A stretch of 64,000 nucleotides of DNA from Janthinobacterium sp. 67. GTDB taxonomy: Bacteria > Pseudomonadota > Gammaproteobacteria > Burkholderiales > Burkholderiaceae_D. Position 1 is the stretch's first letter, and each line of letters opens with the position of its first letter. The notes under the pieces were generated by a model, which saw only the letters and a program-made list of their open reading frames with translations, ran no database searches and was not told where the DNA came from. Of the stretch, positions 26,657-35,501 are shown piece after piece. The translations under genes were made by a program, and so were the position numbers. Location: positions 682,001 to 746,000 of the forward strand of contig NZ_PGES01000001.1 in assembly GCF_002797895.1 (NCBI RefSeq), given 5' to 3'.

Positions 26657-28213
26657 TCAGCCGTGCGGCAAGGCGATTTTTTCCATCACGGCGCGCAGCA
26701 GCATGGCGTCCGGTACTGCCGCCGGGGCCGAGCGCCAGGCGATGATGCCGTCCGGCCGGACGATCACGGCGCCGTCATCGCCTGTGCCGAAAGTGTCGCC
26801 GAACGCCTGGTCGGCGGGGAAAATCACGTCGGCGCCGGCCAGCAAGGTCTTCAACGACAGGTGCGCGGCGGCGGCGGACCAGCGGGGATCGGCTGTCAGC
26901 AGCACGAAATCCTCGGTCAACAGGTCGATGCTGGAGACGCTGTTGCCGCGATGCCGTACCCATACGTGGCGCGCGCGCGTGCCTGGCTGGCCGTTCCAGT
27001 CGCGCGGGTGGGCGGCCGGCGGCAGTACCGCGTCCGCGCCGAGGATGGCGCTGGAGCGTGTCAGCTGGCCCAGTTCCATCGCAAGGTTGCCATACAGTGG
27101 CGCGTCCTGGTAGCCGTCGCCGACCCATTTCGCGTAGTCCGGCCGGGCGAAGGTTTGCTGGTGCCGCAGCCAGGCGATGGGCCGGCGCTCATCCGTATAG
27201 GTGTCGAGCAGGGCAGGGCGCGATTGTTGCCGCACCACCCTTTGCAGCTTCCATGCCAGGTTGTAGACGTCGTCGATGCCCGTGTTGGCGCCGTAGCCGC
27301 CGCGCGTGGGCGGCAATTGATGGGCAGAATCGCCGGCCAGGAAAATGCGCCCCTCGCTGAACCTGTCCGCGATCAGGCCGGCCAGCTCCCAGCGCCCCGT
27401 CGTGATCAGCTCGAACGCCATGTCCTTGCCCAGGGCCTGGCGGACCAGCGCCCGCAATTGCGCGTCGGTGCTCTCGCTTTGTTCTTCAAACATGAGGAAC
27501 CAGCGTCCATCGGAATACGTGCCCAGGAAACCCTTGAAGCCTGGCTGGTCAATGTCGAACTGGCGGATGCCCCGTTCCAGAAAGGCGTCCGCCTCCGCGC
27601 AGCGGAACAGCACGCTGCGCAGCACGCGCAGGGGACCGGCGCCCTGGCGCGCGATGCCCAGCTGTTCGCGGATGGGGCTGGCCGCGCCATCGGCGGCGAT
27701 CAGGTAATCGGCCGTGACGGCATAGCATGCGCCCGTGTCGCGCTGGCGCAGCTGGGCCGTGACGCGCTGCGCATCCTGCTGCACGGACAGCAGTTCCACG
27801 CCTGTGCGCAGGTCCGCGCCCCGTGCGCGGGCGGCCTCGCGCAGTATCGGTTCCAGCAAATCCTGCGCGATGGCGGCGCCGGCCATGGGCGAGGCCTTGC
27901 CGTCGCGCTCTTCCGGCTGGCCTGGCGTCCATGGCAATTCCTCGTAGTGCTGGCCCGCCAGGCTTTCCACGCGGGCGCGGCGCACGGTGGCGCCGGGCGG
28001 TACCTGGGGAATGCGCTCGGCGATGCCGGCGGCGCGGAAAAATTCCAGCGTGTGTTCCGTAAAGCCCGTGGCGCGGGGATGGGCGGCGCTGCCGTGGTGT
28101 TTTTCAACGAGGATATGCGGCACGCCCCGCCATGCAAGGAAGAGCGAGGCTGAAAGCCCGACGAGACTGCCGCCGATGATGAGTACAGGGGTGTGGATTG
28201 AAGCTGGTTTCAT
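26657..28213 (-). CDS. FAD-dependent hydroxylase (PHBH/RdmE-like)
   Basis: 518 residues. The Rossmann motif VLIIGGSLVGLSASLFLAWRG binds FAD; the late GDSAHQLPPTRGGYGANTGIDDVYNLAWKL contains the GD motif of class A flavin monooxygenases, and a thioredoxin-like C-terminal domain of about 120 residues is present, as in phenol and polyketide hydroxylases. The ATG at 28213 has an AGGA site. It hydroxylates an aromatic ring using NAD(P)H and O2; the substrate is unknown. It is followed by the acyl-CoA dehydrogenase-like gene 55 bases downstream. Confidence 0.88.
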   Translation of the reverse strand: MKPASIHTPVLIIGGSLVGLSASLFLAWRGVPHILVEKHHGSAAHPRATGFTEHTLEFFRAAGIAERIPQVPPGATVRRARVESLAGQHYEELPWTPGQPEERDGKASPMAGAAIAQDLLEPILREAARARGADLRTGVELLSVQQDAQRVTAQLRQRDTGACYAVTADYLIAADGAASPIREQLGIARQGAGPLRVLRSVLFRCAEADAFLERGIRQFDIDQPGFKGFLGTYSDGRWFLMFEEQSESTDAQLRALVRQALGKDMAFELITTGRWELAGLIADRFSEGRIFLAGDSAHQLPPTRGGYGANTGIDDVYNLAWKLQRVVRQQSRPALLDTYTDERRPIAWLRHQQTFARPDYAKWVGDGYQDAPLYGNLAMELGQLTRSSAILGADAVLPPAAHPRDWNGQPGTRARHVWVRHRGNSVSSIDLLTEDFVLLTADPRWSAAAAHLSLKTLLAGADVIFPADQAFGDTFGTGDDGAVIVRPDGIIAWRSAPAAVPDAMLLRAVMEKIALPHG

Positions 28214-28316
28214 GATGTCGTCCTGGAGGTTGTGCAGAGCACACTCGGTCAAGGACGTGGTGATTTTTCGCGGCAGGCGGAACGCCGTTCAGGCAGCAGG
28301 GTGACGGAACGCACGC

Positions 28317-28350
28317 CGACGAAAAAACGGCGCACGTCCGCTTTTCGTCG
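28317..28350. repeat. Inverted repeat before the FAD hydroxylase gene
   Basis: CGACGAAAA (28317-28325) and TTTTCGTCG (28342-28350) pair perfectly across a 16-base loop. The 286-base gap between the glutathione transferase stop and the hydroxylase start holds this dyad and one more, but no gene. A regulatory or terminator role is possible. Confidence 0.4.
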
Positions 28351-28380
28351 TGGTCCGCGGCCCCCAGGGCTGGAATATGA

Positions 28381-28398
28381 CCGTCCGCAGGCGGACGG
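28381..28398. repeat. Near-perfect palindrome CCGTCCGC-AG-GCGGACGG
   Basis: Eight-base arms separated by two bases. It has no T-run, so it looks more like a protein-binding site or REP-like element than a terminator. It lies in the gap downstream of the glutathione transferase gene. Confidence 0.5.
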
Positions 28399-28499
28399 CT
28401 GACCGGGGCTCACCACGCCGGTCCACCTTTTTCGACGCCACGATCTTAGCACGGGACTGTCGCGCGCCGCCAGCCCGGGGAAACCCCATGCAGCGGCGT

Positions 28500-29114
28500 T
28501 CAGGCGGCCTGGGCAAGTCCTTCCGCTTCCAGCGCCGCCTTGACGCTGTCGCGCTCGGTCATGCGGCCCAGGAATGCCTGCACATTGGCCAGCTGCGACA
28601 GGTCCACGCCCAGCTGCGGCGCCCAGCCAGTCACGGCGAACAGGTAGGGATCGGCCACGGTCATCGTGTCGCCGGTCAGGTAGGCCCGGCCTTCCAGGCG
28701 GCTGTCGATCCACGCATATTTCTTGCCCAGTTGCTCGATGAAGATGGCCTTGGTGGCGGCGTCGATGCGGGAATCGAACAGGGGACTGAACGACTTGTGC
28801 AGCTCGGACGTGATGTAATTCTGCCATTCCAGCACCTTGTAGCGGGCCAGGCTGCCCACGGGCGGCAATAAATCCTGCCTGCCCGCCAGTTCCGCGATGT
28901 ACTGGGCGATGACCGGGCCTTCGCTCAAGGTCGTGCCATCGTCGAGCGCCAGCAGCGGGACCTGGCCTTTGGGGTTGAGTTCATAGTAACTGCCGCCTTC
29001 CGGCGTCCGGTGCTGGCCCAGGTCGACCTTGACGAGGGTGAACGGCGTGCCCGTTTCGCGCAGGATGATGTGCGGCGCCAGCGAGCAGGCGCCCGGCGAG
29101 TAAAAGAGTTTCAT
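28500..29114 (-). CDS. gstA: Glutathione S-transferase GstA (beta class)
   Basis: 204 residues. The N-terminal thioredoxin-like domain begins MKLFYSPGACSLAPHI, with the beta-class Cys10 and Ser11 near the glutathione site, and NPKGQVPLLALDDGTTLSEGPVIAQYIA is the cis-Pro region. The C-terminal helical domain is complete. Cytoplasmic; it conjugates glutathione to electrophiles and may serve the neighbouring oxygenases, but this class is often a free-standing housekeeping gene. Confidence 0.9.
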   Translation of the reverse strand: MKLFYSPGACSLAPHIILRETGTPFTLVKVDLGQHRTPEGGSYYELNPKGQVPLLALDDGTTLSEGPVIAQYIAELAGRQDLLPPVGSLARYKVLEWQNYITSELHKSFSPLFDSRIDAATKAIFIEQLGKKYAWIDSRLEGRAYLTGDTMTVADPYLFAVTGWAPQLGVDLSQLANVQAFLGRMTERDSVKAALEAEGLAQAA

Positions 29115-29328
29115 GGCGATCCTATCCTTGAACAGGTGGGGAAGATGCCACTATAGACCTGTGCCGCCGCGCGATCAACGCGCGCACGCGCAATCGGCTA
29201 TTGGCGTGCGGTGGGCGATTGCGCTGGCTCAAGCGAGGCAACGGCGTCCGCGCCGAGACCCGGGGGCAGGGGAGGCTATAATCCGGGCATGTTGACAAGT
29301 CTTGCTCAACGTCATTACGAGGCCGCCC

Positions 29329-30129
29329 ATGCACAAACTGATTTCCGAACTCACCCGTTTGTATCTGTTCGATGAACAGCAGCAATACGTCGATGCGGAC
29401 GGCGGCGCGCAGCTGCTGACGCCGGCCGTGCTGGCGCGCCATCTGTCGGGCGAACAGACGGTGGCGGTGCAACTGGTGACCGGGAGCGGCCTGACGCGCG
29501 CGCTGGTACTGGAGTTCGGTGGCAAGGGCGGCGGCGAAGCGCACTGGAGCGCGCTGTGCACGATCGCCAATGCCGTACAGCACGAGCTGGACTTGCCGGC
29601 GCCCGCCGTCAGCATTTCGGGCACGGCGTTCCAGTTGTGGCTGTCCCTGGCCACGCCCGTGCCCGTCACCCAGGCGCGCCAGTTCGTGCAACTGCTGCGC
29701 TCCACCTTTTTACCCGTTTCGACGGACATCCTCGCCGCCGCGCCGCCAGACTACGTGGAACAGGCGGCGCTGCCGCCCGCGTTGCAGCCGTCGGGCAAAT
29801 GGGCCGCCTTCATCCACCCCAGCATGGGCGCCGCTTTCGTCGACGAGCCTGGCCTGGACATGCCGCCGCCGCCGACGGCACAGCTGGGCTTCCTGGAAGG
29901 CTTGCGCAGCATCAATCCGGGACAATTCGCGCAGGCGCTGGCCAAGTTGCAGGGACATGCGGGGCTGGCAAATGCCGTGCCGGCTCCCGTCGCCGCTCCA
30001 TTGCCAACGGTGGTGACCCAGTCACCGACGCAGCCGGGCTTGCTGCTGCAGGACGCCAGCCTGGAAGACATCGTGCGCTGGCTGCATGCGCGTAATATCG
30101 AGCCGACGTTCCGGCACCGGTTGCCGTAG
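29329..30129 (+). CDS. Hypothetical protein with degenerate primase-like domain
   Basis: 266 residues. Residues about 50-130 (RALVLEFGGKGG ... LPAPAVSISGTAFQLWLSLATPVPVTQARQFVQLL) follow the pattern of archaeo-eukaryotic primase domains of TOTE-type systems, where the active form has Asp-x-Asp and a SGNGxHVW motif. Here these are EFG and SGTAFQLW, so the catalytic Asp and His are missing. The C-terminus ends with a short SLEDIVRWLHARNIEP helix. The match is a personal pattern reading and could be wrong. The ATG at 29329 has GAGG seven bases upstream. Confidence 0.5.
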   Translation: MHKLISELTRLYLFDEQQQYVDADGGAQLLTPAVLARHLSGEQTVAVQLVTGSGLTRALVLEFGGKGGGEAHWSALCTIANAVQHELDLPAPAVSISGTAFQLWLSLATPVPVTQARQFVQLLRSTFLPVSTDILAAAPPDYVEQAALPPALQPSGKWAAFIHPSMGAAFVDEPGLDMPPPPTAQLGFLEGLRSINPGQFAQALAKLQGHAGLANAVPAPVAAPLPTVVTQSPTQPGLLLQDASLEDIVRWLHARNIEPTFRHRLP

Positions 30130-30148
30130 CGGGGCGCTTGCAGCTGTC

Positions 30149-30162
30149 GGCCAGTAGCGGAC
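30149..30162 (+). repeat. Intergenic repeat, copy 0 (GGCCAGTAGCGGAC)
   Basis: The first copy of the repeat family with core GGCCAGAAGCGGAC, 20 bases after the preceding stop. It marks the left limit of the accessory region. Confidence 0.6.
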
Positions 30163-30223
30163 GACAGATACGCTCCACAAACAATACAGCCCTTTATTCT
30201 TTAATACACTCCGTATAGTCGAT

Positions 30224-30943
30224 ATGAAGCCAGAAGTTCAGCCCAACAAGATCGTTGTTCTCTCAGGTTCGGGCATCAGCGCGGAAAGCGGTTTGCCAAC
30301 CTTCCGCGATTCAAATGGCCTTTGGAAAACGTATTCGTGGGAAGAGGTAGCTAGTCCTGATGGCTGGAATTGTCGCCCTGAAGCTGTCTTGGAGTTTTAT
30401 AACGAACGTAGACTTAAAGCATCGCAAGCATCTCCGAATGTGGGCCATCAAGCAATCGCTTCTCTTGAGGCGGCCTACGATGTGGTCGTAATTACCCAGA
30501 ATGTGGACGAGTTGCATGAGCGCGCAGGGTCACGAAGAGTGATTCATCTGCATGGAGAACTTGTTTATGCACGTGGAACTTCGGAAGCACGCAACCGCTA
30601 CCGAATTGACGCTGCACCCATTTTAATGGGGCAGGTTTGTGAAGATGGAACACAACTTCGGCCAGACATTGTTTGGTTCGGTGAAACTGTACAGTTTCTC
30701 GAAGAGGCACGCTACCATATCGCCACCGCGTCCCGAGTCCTTGTGGTCGGCACATCGTTATCTGTTTTCCCAGCTGCTTCTTTAGTCAAGGCTGCACGCG
30801 GCAGGGCCATGAAAGTGCTGGTTTCTCTCGCTATTGAAAAGCTACCGTATGGTTTCACATTCTTGCGAGGCAAGGCCTCTGAGATTCTTCCTACTTTGGC
30901 AGAAAAGTGGCTCAATGAGGCGCGTAAAAATACTGTGTGGTAA
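30224..30943 (+). CDS. SIR2-family NAD-dependent deacylase
   Basis: 239 residues of a single sirtuin domain. The NAD-binding GSGISAESGLPTFRDSNGLW (about 15-34), TQNVD (91-95) and the catalytic His110 in HLHGE are present. The four zinc-binding cysteines of CobB-type sirtuins are absent (only Cys50 and Cys139), so this belongs to a zinc-less branch. The gene is clearly poorer in G+C than its left neighbours, indicating acquired DNA. Its role may be protein deacylation, or NAD cleavage as in defence-related SIR2 proteins; nothing next to it decides which. Confidence 0.88.
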   Translation: MKPEVQPNKIVVLSGSGISAESGLPTFRDSNGLWKTYSWEEVASPDGWNCRPEAVLEFYNERRLKASQASPNVGHQAIASLEAAYDVVVITQNVDELHERAGSRRVIHLHGELVYARGTSEARNRYRIDAAPILMGQVCEDGTQLRPDIVWFGETVQFLEEARYHIATASRVLVVGTSLSVFPAASLVKAARGRAMKVLVSLAIEKLPYGFTFLRGKASEILPTLAEKWLNEARKNTVW

Positions 30944-31020
30944 CGACGCAGTATAAACGTCAGTTGAGCTCTGGTTTGGAAAGATCGCTTTGGCCACGGA
31001 ATCTGTGCATGATGGCAACT

Positions 31021-31034
31021 GGCCAAAAGGGAAC
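31021..31034 (+). repeat. Intergenic repeat, copy 1 (degenerate)
   Basis: GGCCAAAAGGGAAC, preceded by GATGGCAACT, lies 78 bases after the sirtuin stop. It matches the family core at most positions. Confidence 0.5.
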
Positions 31035-31065
31035 GTCCTTGAAATTTGCCAATTGACGAGAGCAC

Positions 31066-31533
31066 ATGATAGTCACTACCCATCTACACATGACCCATAT
31101 TATTTCCTACGAAAGCATCAATAAAATAGCGTTCGGAGTCCAGGAGTCCTGCGTCATCGCCGTATTCGGCACTCCCGAAAGGCGAACCCATAATCGGGCA
31201 GGAGACCAGGAGTTACACTATCCGGGCATCATCTTGCGGCATGAAGCCCCGTCCGGCGCCCTTCGTGAAGTTACGTTACTGCCCGGATGCAATGGAACGA
31301 TCAATGGCATTGCAATTCTATGGACGACTGAATTTCTTGACTGGTTAGCGGTAGAAGATACCGAACTTCAAGAATGCGTCGGTTTTGTTGTGTCGCTCAA
31401 GCTTGGGATCATGGTCTCCGGTTTCCATGATGACGATGAGTCCCAAAAAGCAATCCACGTTTTTCGCAAGGGTGACATGGATGTACTCGCCGATAAGATG
31501 CGCTCCTTTTTTTGGAAAGGTACGAAACTTTAA
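31066..31533 (+). CDS. Hypothetical protein of acquired region
   Basis: 155 residues (147 if the ATG at 31090 is used; neither start has a clear ribosome site). No signal peptide or membrane segment. Recognisable stretches such as GVQESCVIAVFGTPERR and SGFHDDDESQKAIHVF suggest a conserved small-protein family that I cannot name; such proteins often occur in toxin-immunity or cassette regions. AT-rich compared with the core genome. Function unknown. Confidence 0.7.
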   Translation: MIVTTHLHMTHIISYESINKIAFGVQESCVIAVFGTPERRTHNRAGDQELHYPGIILRHEAPSGALREVTLLPGCNGTINGIAILWTTEFLDWLAVEDTELQECVGFVVSLKLGIMVSGFHDDDESQKAIHVFRKGDMDVLADKMRSFFWKGTKL

Positions 31534-31543
31534 CTCTACTTTA

Positions 31544-31560
31544 CGCTCGTTAAGCGAGCG
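31544..31560 (+). terminator. Hairpin after the hypothetical gene at 31066
   Basis: CGCTCG-TTAAG-CGAGCG stem-loop, 10 bases after the stop. It lacks a T-run, so termination is uncertain. Confidence 0.35.
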
Positions 31561-31595
31561 GCTCTTCGGGGCGGAAGTTGCCAATGGCAGCAAGC

Positions 31596-31609
31596 GGCCA
31601 CAGGAAGAC
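31596..31609 (+). repeat. Intergenic repeat, copy 2
   Basis: GGCCACAGGAAGAC preceded by GGGCGGAAGTTGCCAATGG. This copy keeps the long left half of the repeat that is also seen in copy 5. Confidence 0.55.
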
Positions 31610-31644
31610 ACCTAGAACCTCACTTCAACCGCATCAGATTTGTA

Positions 31645-32076
31645 ATGACCTCAACGTTCGTATTCTCACCGGATTCATTTTGGTTACGTATTCCGGCACA
31701 AGTAGAAACTATTTCGATAAAGCCGTTTGTCACGCCCTTCGGAGAGACTGACGAATTGCTTTGCTATGTGGGCGAGACTTTGCTTGGCAAAATTATGGAG
31801 TGTGGCGACGCTGAGGGAAAAGTGATTGCTCTACTGCCTACACTTGACCGTAAGCGTGCATATCTCTGGCCAAGCGCGGATATGTTTTTGCAAGCGTTGT
31901 TGCACGTTCTGCGCTACGAATCCAACGCGGTCTTGTCTTGTGAGCGTGATACCGATCAAGACAAGGTTTTGCCGCTGACCGAGTATCATGACGTCACCAC
32001 TGTGCTGACTCAGGTGGTTAAATTTAGCAAAGATGGGACGGGAACGTGTCCAACATTTCTGTATCAGAAACTGTGA
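31645..32076 (+). CDS. Hypothetical protein of acquired region
   Basis: 143 residues without signal peptide or membrane segments. Contains an aromatic-rich N-terminus (FVFSPDSFWLRIP) and ends in CPTFLYQKL. I do not recognise it. Base composition is AT-rich like its neighbour; the stop codon overlaps the beginning of the next repeat copy, as expected for a gene-plus-repeat unit. No obvious ribosome site precedes the ATG. Confidence 0.6.
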   Translation: MTSTFVFSPDSFWLRIPAQVETISIKPFVTPFGETDELLCYVGETLLGKIMECGDAEGKVIALLPTLDRKRAYLWPSADMFLQALLHVLRYESNAVLSCERDTDQDKVLPLTEYHDVTTVLTQVVKFSKDGTGTCPTFLYQKL

Positions 32077-32086
32077 TGCCGGTTCC

Positions 32087-32100
32087 GGCCAGAAGCAGTC
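32087..32100 (+). repeat. Intergenic repeat, copy 3
   Basis: GGCCAGAAGCAGTC followed by ATTCACC, beginning 10 bases after the stop of the preceding gene. Confidence 0.6.
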
Positions 32101-32293
32101 ATTCACCATGCGAAAAAATTGAAGCGATTAGACGAGTTAGTCAGCTGAGCGTGGATGACGGTTGAGGTTTCTTTCTTGAAGACGCCTCCCGCGCAGATTA
32201 AATGTAAGCGTCTTCCCAGCGCCGTCTGGACTGCGTGACCAACGTCATCCATGATCGAATTTCGGCACAATTTTGTGCCCACAATTTTCGATT

Positions 32294-32680
32294 ATGGACA
32301 CAAATTTTCAACCGATCATTTCCACGAATTCACGCGGCCATTACCGCCAGCACCCTTTGGAGTTCAAGCGAGCCCTGGTGGCGCTGTCGCTGGAGCCTGG
32401 CGCTTCGGTCGCGCGCATCGCGCGTGAGCACGGCGTCAATGCCAACCAAGTCTTCAGCTGGCGCCGGCTGTATCAACAAGGACGCCTTGGCGTACCTGCA
32501 TTGTTGCGAGAAGATGGCCTTTTGCCGGTGGTGCTGGCGCCAACGGCGCCTGCGCCGAGCAACACCAGCTCCCATGCCAACGGCACTATCGTGCTTGAAA
32601 TGGGCGAGGTCCGCGTGCGGATTGAAGGCGAGCCCAATGCGGCCACGCTGGCGCAAGTGTTGGATCGGGTGCTACGATGA
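32294..32680 (+). CDS. tnpA: IS66 accessory protein TnpA
   Basis: 128 residues with a helix-turn-helix ([31 protein letters not shown]) of the IS66 Orf1 family. It is needed for transposition but is not the catalytic enzyme. A TTG seven codons upstream is an alternative start. Its stop overlaps the tnpB start. Confidence 0.92.
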   Translation: MDTNFQPIISTNSRGHYRQHPLEFKRALVALSLEPGASVARIAREHGVNANQVFSWRRLYQQGRLGVPALLREDGLLPVVLAPTAPAPSNTSSHANGTIVLEMGEVRVRIEGEPNAATLAQVLDRVLR

Positions 32681-33024
32681 TCGGTCTGCCTGCTGGCACC
32701 AAGGTATGGCTGGCTGCCGGCACTACGGACATGCGCTCCGGCTTTAATGGCCTTGCTGCAAAAGTGCAGTCGGCGCTGGAGGAAGATCCGTTCAGTGGTC
32801 ATGTGTTTGTGTTCCGTGGCCGGCGCGGCGACCTCATCAAATTACTTTGGTGGACTGGTGATGGCCTGTGCCTGTTGGCCAAGCGCCTTGAGCGTGGTCG
32901 CTTCATCTGGCCGCAGGCGACTAGTGGCTCGGTAGCGCTGTCGCAGGCGCAGTTGTCGATGCTACTGGAGGGTATCGATTGGCGGCGGCCAGAACGCACT
33001 TGGAAGCCAACGTCGGCCTTGTAA
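32677..33024 (+). CDS. tnpB: IS66 accessory protein TnpB
   Basis: 115 residues of the IS66 Orf2 family: [51 protein letters not shown] and the final SLxLLEGIDW-type segment are diagnostic. It overlaps tnpA by four bases (ATGA), which indicates coupled translation. Confidence 0.95.
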   Translation: MIGLPAGTKVWLAAGTTDMRSGFNGLAAKVQSALEEDPFSGHVFVFRGRRGDLIKLLWWTGDGLCLLAKRLERGRFIWPQATSGSVALSQAQLSMLLEGIDWRRPERTWKPTSAL

Positions 33025-33053
33025 ACGTAAGGCACCTCGCGTAAACTTGGCGC

Positions 33054-34616
33054 ATGCTCAGCCCAGCCGACCTCCCCAACGATATCGATGCCTTGAAGGC
33101 GTTGCTGTTGGCCAGTGAGCGCATGCTGCAAGAGCGCGATGCGCAGTTGGCGGGACTGGCGGAACAACTCAACACACGCGCCGTCGAGATCGAACACCTC
33201 AAGCTGCAGATTGCCAAATTGCGGCGCATGCAGTTCGGCCGCAAGTCGGAAAAGCTGGACCACCAGATCGAGCAGCTGGAGCTACAACTGGAAGACCTGC
33301 AGGCCGACGAGGCCGAGGCTGCGCGTGAGATGCCGGCCGCCGATCAGGCGCCGCGCAAGAAGTCAGTGCGTCAGCCTTTGCCCGAACACTTGCCACGTGA
33401 CGAGAAAGTGTATGCGCCCACAGCCGCAGACTGCCCGGCCTGTGGTGGCGGCCTGCGGCCGCTGGGCGAGGACGTCGCTGAGCAACTGGAATTCGTACCG
33501 GCCAGCTTCCGTGTGATCCGCCATGTGCGTCCCAAGCTGGCATGCGCCTGCTGCGATGCCATCGTCCAGTCGCCAGCACCAAGCCGGCCCATTGAGCGCG
33601 GTATCGCCGGTCCTGGCTTGCTCGCGCACATTCTGGTGGCGAAGTTCGCCGATCATCTGCCGCTGTACCGGCAGTCCGTGATCTATGCTCGCGAAGGCGT
33701 TGATCTTGATCGCGCCTTGCTGGCCAGCTGGGTCGGTGCAGCCAGCGCGTTGCTGCGTCCGTTGGTTGACGCCATTCGACGCCATGTGCTGGCGGCATCG
33801 AAACTGCATGCTGATGACACCCCGATTCCGGTGCTGGCACCGGGTAATGGCAAGACCAAAACCGCGCGCCTGTGGACCTATGTGCGTGATGACCGGCCAG
33901 CTGGCGACACGACGCCAGCAGCCGTCTGGTTTGCCTACACGCCCGACCGTAAAGGCATCCATCCACAAACGCACCTGGCCAAGTTTGAAGGCGTACTGCA
34001 AGCCGATGCCTATGCCGGCTTCAACGCCTTGTTCGACGACGGCACGGTCCGCGAAGCGGCCTGCTGGGCGCACGCCCGTCGTAAGTTCTACGATCTGCAT
34101 GCGGCGCGACCGACCGCGCTGACTACCGAAGCGCTACGCCGCATTGCCGAACTGTACGTGATCGAAGCGGAGATCCGAGGCCAGCCACCAGAGGAACGAA
34201 GGCAGGTTCGGCAAGCACGTGCGCGATCTTTGCTCGATGAGCTGGAACGCTGGCTGCGCACCACACTCGACACGTTGTCACGCAAATCCGACACTGCCGC
34301 TGCAATCCTGTACGCGCTCAAGCTGTGGCCGGCGCTGCTGCGTTACTGCGACGATGGCGCCATCGAGATTGATAACTCGGCGGCCGAACGCGCCTTGCGT
34401 GGCGTCGCCATTGGGCGTCGCAACTACCTGTTTGCTGGTGCCGACAGCGGCGGCGAACGCGCTGCCGCAATCTACTCGCTGATCGGCACGGCCAAGCTGA
34501 ACGGTGTCGACCCCGAAGCCTGGTTGCGTCACGTGCTGACGCATATCGCCGATCATCCCGTCAACCGGGTTGATGATTTCTTGCCTTGGAACTGCAACCT
34601 ACCGGCAGCCCTTTGA
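33054..34616 (+). CDS. tnpC: IS66 transposase TnpC
   Basis: A 520-residue DDE transposase. An N-terminal leucine-rich coiled coil (about 10-85) and a zinc-finger region with CPACGGG and CACC precede the catalytic core, with Asp in LHADDTP, Asp in [10 protein letters not shown] and Glu in [27 protein letters not shown]. Full length for the family. Confidence 0.96.
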   Translation: MLSPADLPNDIDALKALLLASERMLQERDAQLAGLAEQLNTRAVEIEHLKLQIAKLRRMQFGRKSEKLDHQIEQLELQLEDLQADEAEAAREMPAADQAPRKKSVRQPLPEHLPRDEKVYAPTAADCPACGGGLRPLGEDVAEQLEFVPASFRVIRHVRPKLACACCDAIVQSPAPSRPIERGIAGPGLLAHILVAKFADHLPLYRQSVIYAREGVDLDRALLASWVGAASALLRPLVDAIRRHVLAASKLHADDTPIPVLAPGNGKTKTARLWTYVRDDRPAGDTTPAAVWFAYTPDRKGIHPQTHLAKFEGVLQADAYAGFNALFDDGTVREAACWAHARRKFYDLHAARPTALTTEALRRIAELYVIEAEIRGQPPEERRQVRQARARSLLDELERWLRTTLDTLSRKSDTAAAILYALKLWPALLRYCDDGAIEIDNSAAERALRGVAIGRRNYLFAGADSGGERAAAIYSLIGTAKLNGVDPEAWLRHVLTHIADHPVNRVDDFLPWNCNLPAAL

Positions 34617-34759
34617 GATGACGCCGCTTCCCAGCGGTGTGATGCCATCATCGATTAAATTGCTGCGCCATTCAATACGTCGCTGACCAGACGCTTACGA
34701 TTAAATTCGTCAAGGCGTCAATTTGACGTCCAGTTTACGTTAGACAGCCAGGAGGCAAC

Positions 34760-35209
34760 ATGACAGTCAAGCGCATGGACAACGTCGGCATCGTGGTAGC
34801 AGACATCGATGCCGCCATTGCGTTCTTTACCGAACTTGGTCTCGTACTCGAAGGGCGCGCCCCCATTGAAGGAGACTGGGCAGATGGCGTCACCGGCCTG
34901 CACGGCATGCGCGTCGAGATTGCCATGATGCGTACGCCGGACGGTCACAGCCGTCTCGAATTATCGCGCTTCCTGGCGCCGCCCGTGGTCGCCGATCACC
35001 GCAACGCCCCGGTGAACGCTCTCGGTTACCTGCGTGTCATGTTTACCGTCGAGGATATCGACGATACGCTCGTCCGGCTCGTCAAGCGCGGCGCGCAACT
35101 GGTCGGCGAAGTAGTCCAGTACGAAAACATGTATCGGCTCTGCTATATCCGTGGCCCCGAGGGAATCCTCATCGGGCTAGCCGAACAGCTCGTGCAGAAG
35201 ACGTCCTGA
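34760..35209 (+). CDS. VOC-superfamily protein (glyoxalase/dioxygenase fold)
   Basis: 149 residues with the paired beta-alpha-beta-beta-beta modules of vicinal oxygen chelate proteins: VGIVVADIDAAIAFFTELGL at the start, and LGYLRVMFTVEDIDDTLVRLVKRG and YIRGPEGILIGLAEQL at the end. The metal ligands look plausible, but the reaction is unknown; relatives include glyoxalase- and bleomycin-resistance-like proteins often found in gene cassettes. AGGAGG precedes the ATG. It begins 18 bases after GTTAGAC, right beside the IS66 element. Confidence 0.85.
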   Translation: MTVKRMDNVGIVVADIDAAIAFFTELGLVLEGRAPIEGDWADGVTGLHGMRVEIAMMRTPDGHSRLELSRFLAPPVVADHRNAPVNALGYLRVMFTVEDIDDTLVRLVKRGAQLVGEVVQYENMYRLCYIRGPEGILIGLAEQLVQKTS

Positions 35210-35252
35210 GGGAATCCCACGGGATCGGCGTCCAGCCCGTTAGCGAAGCAGG

Positions 35253-35273
35253 CCTGCGCGAAAGCCGCGCAGG
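35253..35273 (+). terminator. Hairpin after the VOC gene
   Basis: CCTGCGCG-AAAGC-CGCGCAGG, a perfect 8-bp stem about 44 bases after the stop. No T-run follows, so factor-independent termination is uncertain. The rest of 35210-35501 holds repeat copy 4 and no gene that I can see. Confidence 0.45.
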
Positions 35274-35335
35274 TACGATGAATTCATGCGTTGTAGGCGT
35301 CTGTTTTCCGGCGCAATCTGGTAACGCTGGCAAGC

Positions 35336-35349
35336 GGCCAGAAGCGGAC
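35336..35349 (+). repeat. Intergenic repeat, copy 4 (exact core)
   Basis: GGCCAGAAGCGGAC, preceded by CTGGCAAGC and followed by ATTCAC. This is the best core match. Confidence 0.7.
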
Positions 35350-35501
35350 ATTCACGTTGACGTGACAATAGGTGACTTTTCTCGCGTGGCTTTTCGTTAT
35401 GCTCTCGGGGCGCTGGCGACTACTTTCAGTCAGTCGAGCGGAGGCCAAATTCACTGACGCCGTGGCAATCTCCAGGGGAACCGTATTATGCAATCGAGTC
35501 T

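Larger units (their letters stand above)
32204..34698. mobile_element. Complete IS66-family insertion sequence
   Basis: 2495 bases bounded by imperfect inverted repeats beginning GTAAGCGTCT (18 of the outer 22 positions match). It carries three genes in the usual IS66 order (tnpA, tnpB, tnpC). The element is flanked on both sides by GATTAAAT (32196-32203 and 34699-34706), an 8-bp target duplication as made by this family. All three genes are intact, so it may be active. Confidence 0.95.

Noticed and set aside
28381..28398. Terminator after the glutathione transferase gene
   Set aside because: The palindrome has only two bases between its arms and no T-run, so it was listed as a repeat instead.
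28249..28827. Open frame overlapping the end of the glutathione transferase gene
   Set aside because: Another frame of the transferase followed by Arg-rich noise; no ribosome site.
30944..34760. Integron attC sites (GTTRRRY matches GTTGAGC at 30963, GTTAAGC at 31549, GTTAGAC near 34740)
   Set aside because: No matching RYYYAAC partner was found by eye, no intI gene is present, and such short matches are expected by chance. Only the last was kept, as a low-interest finding.
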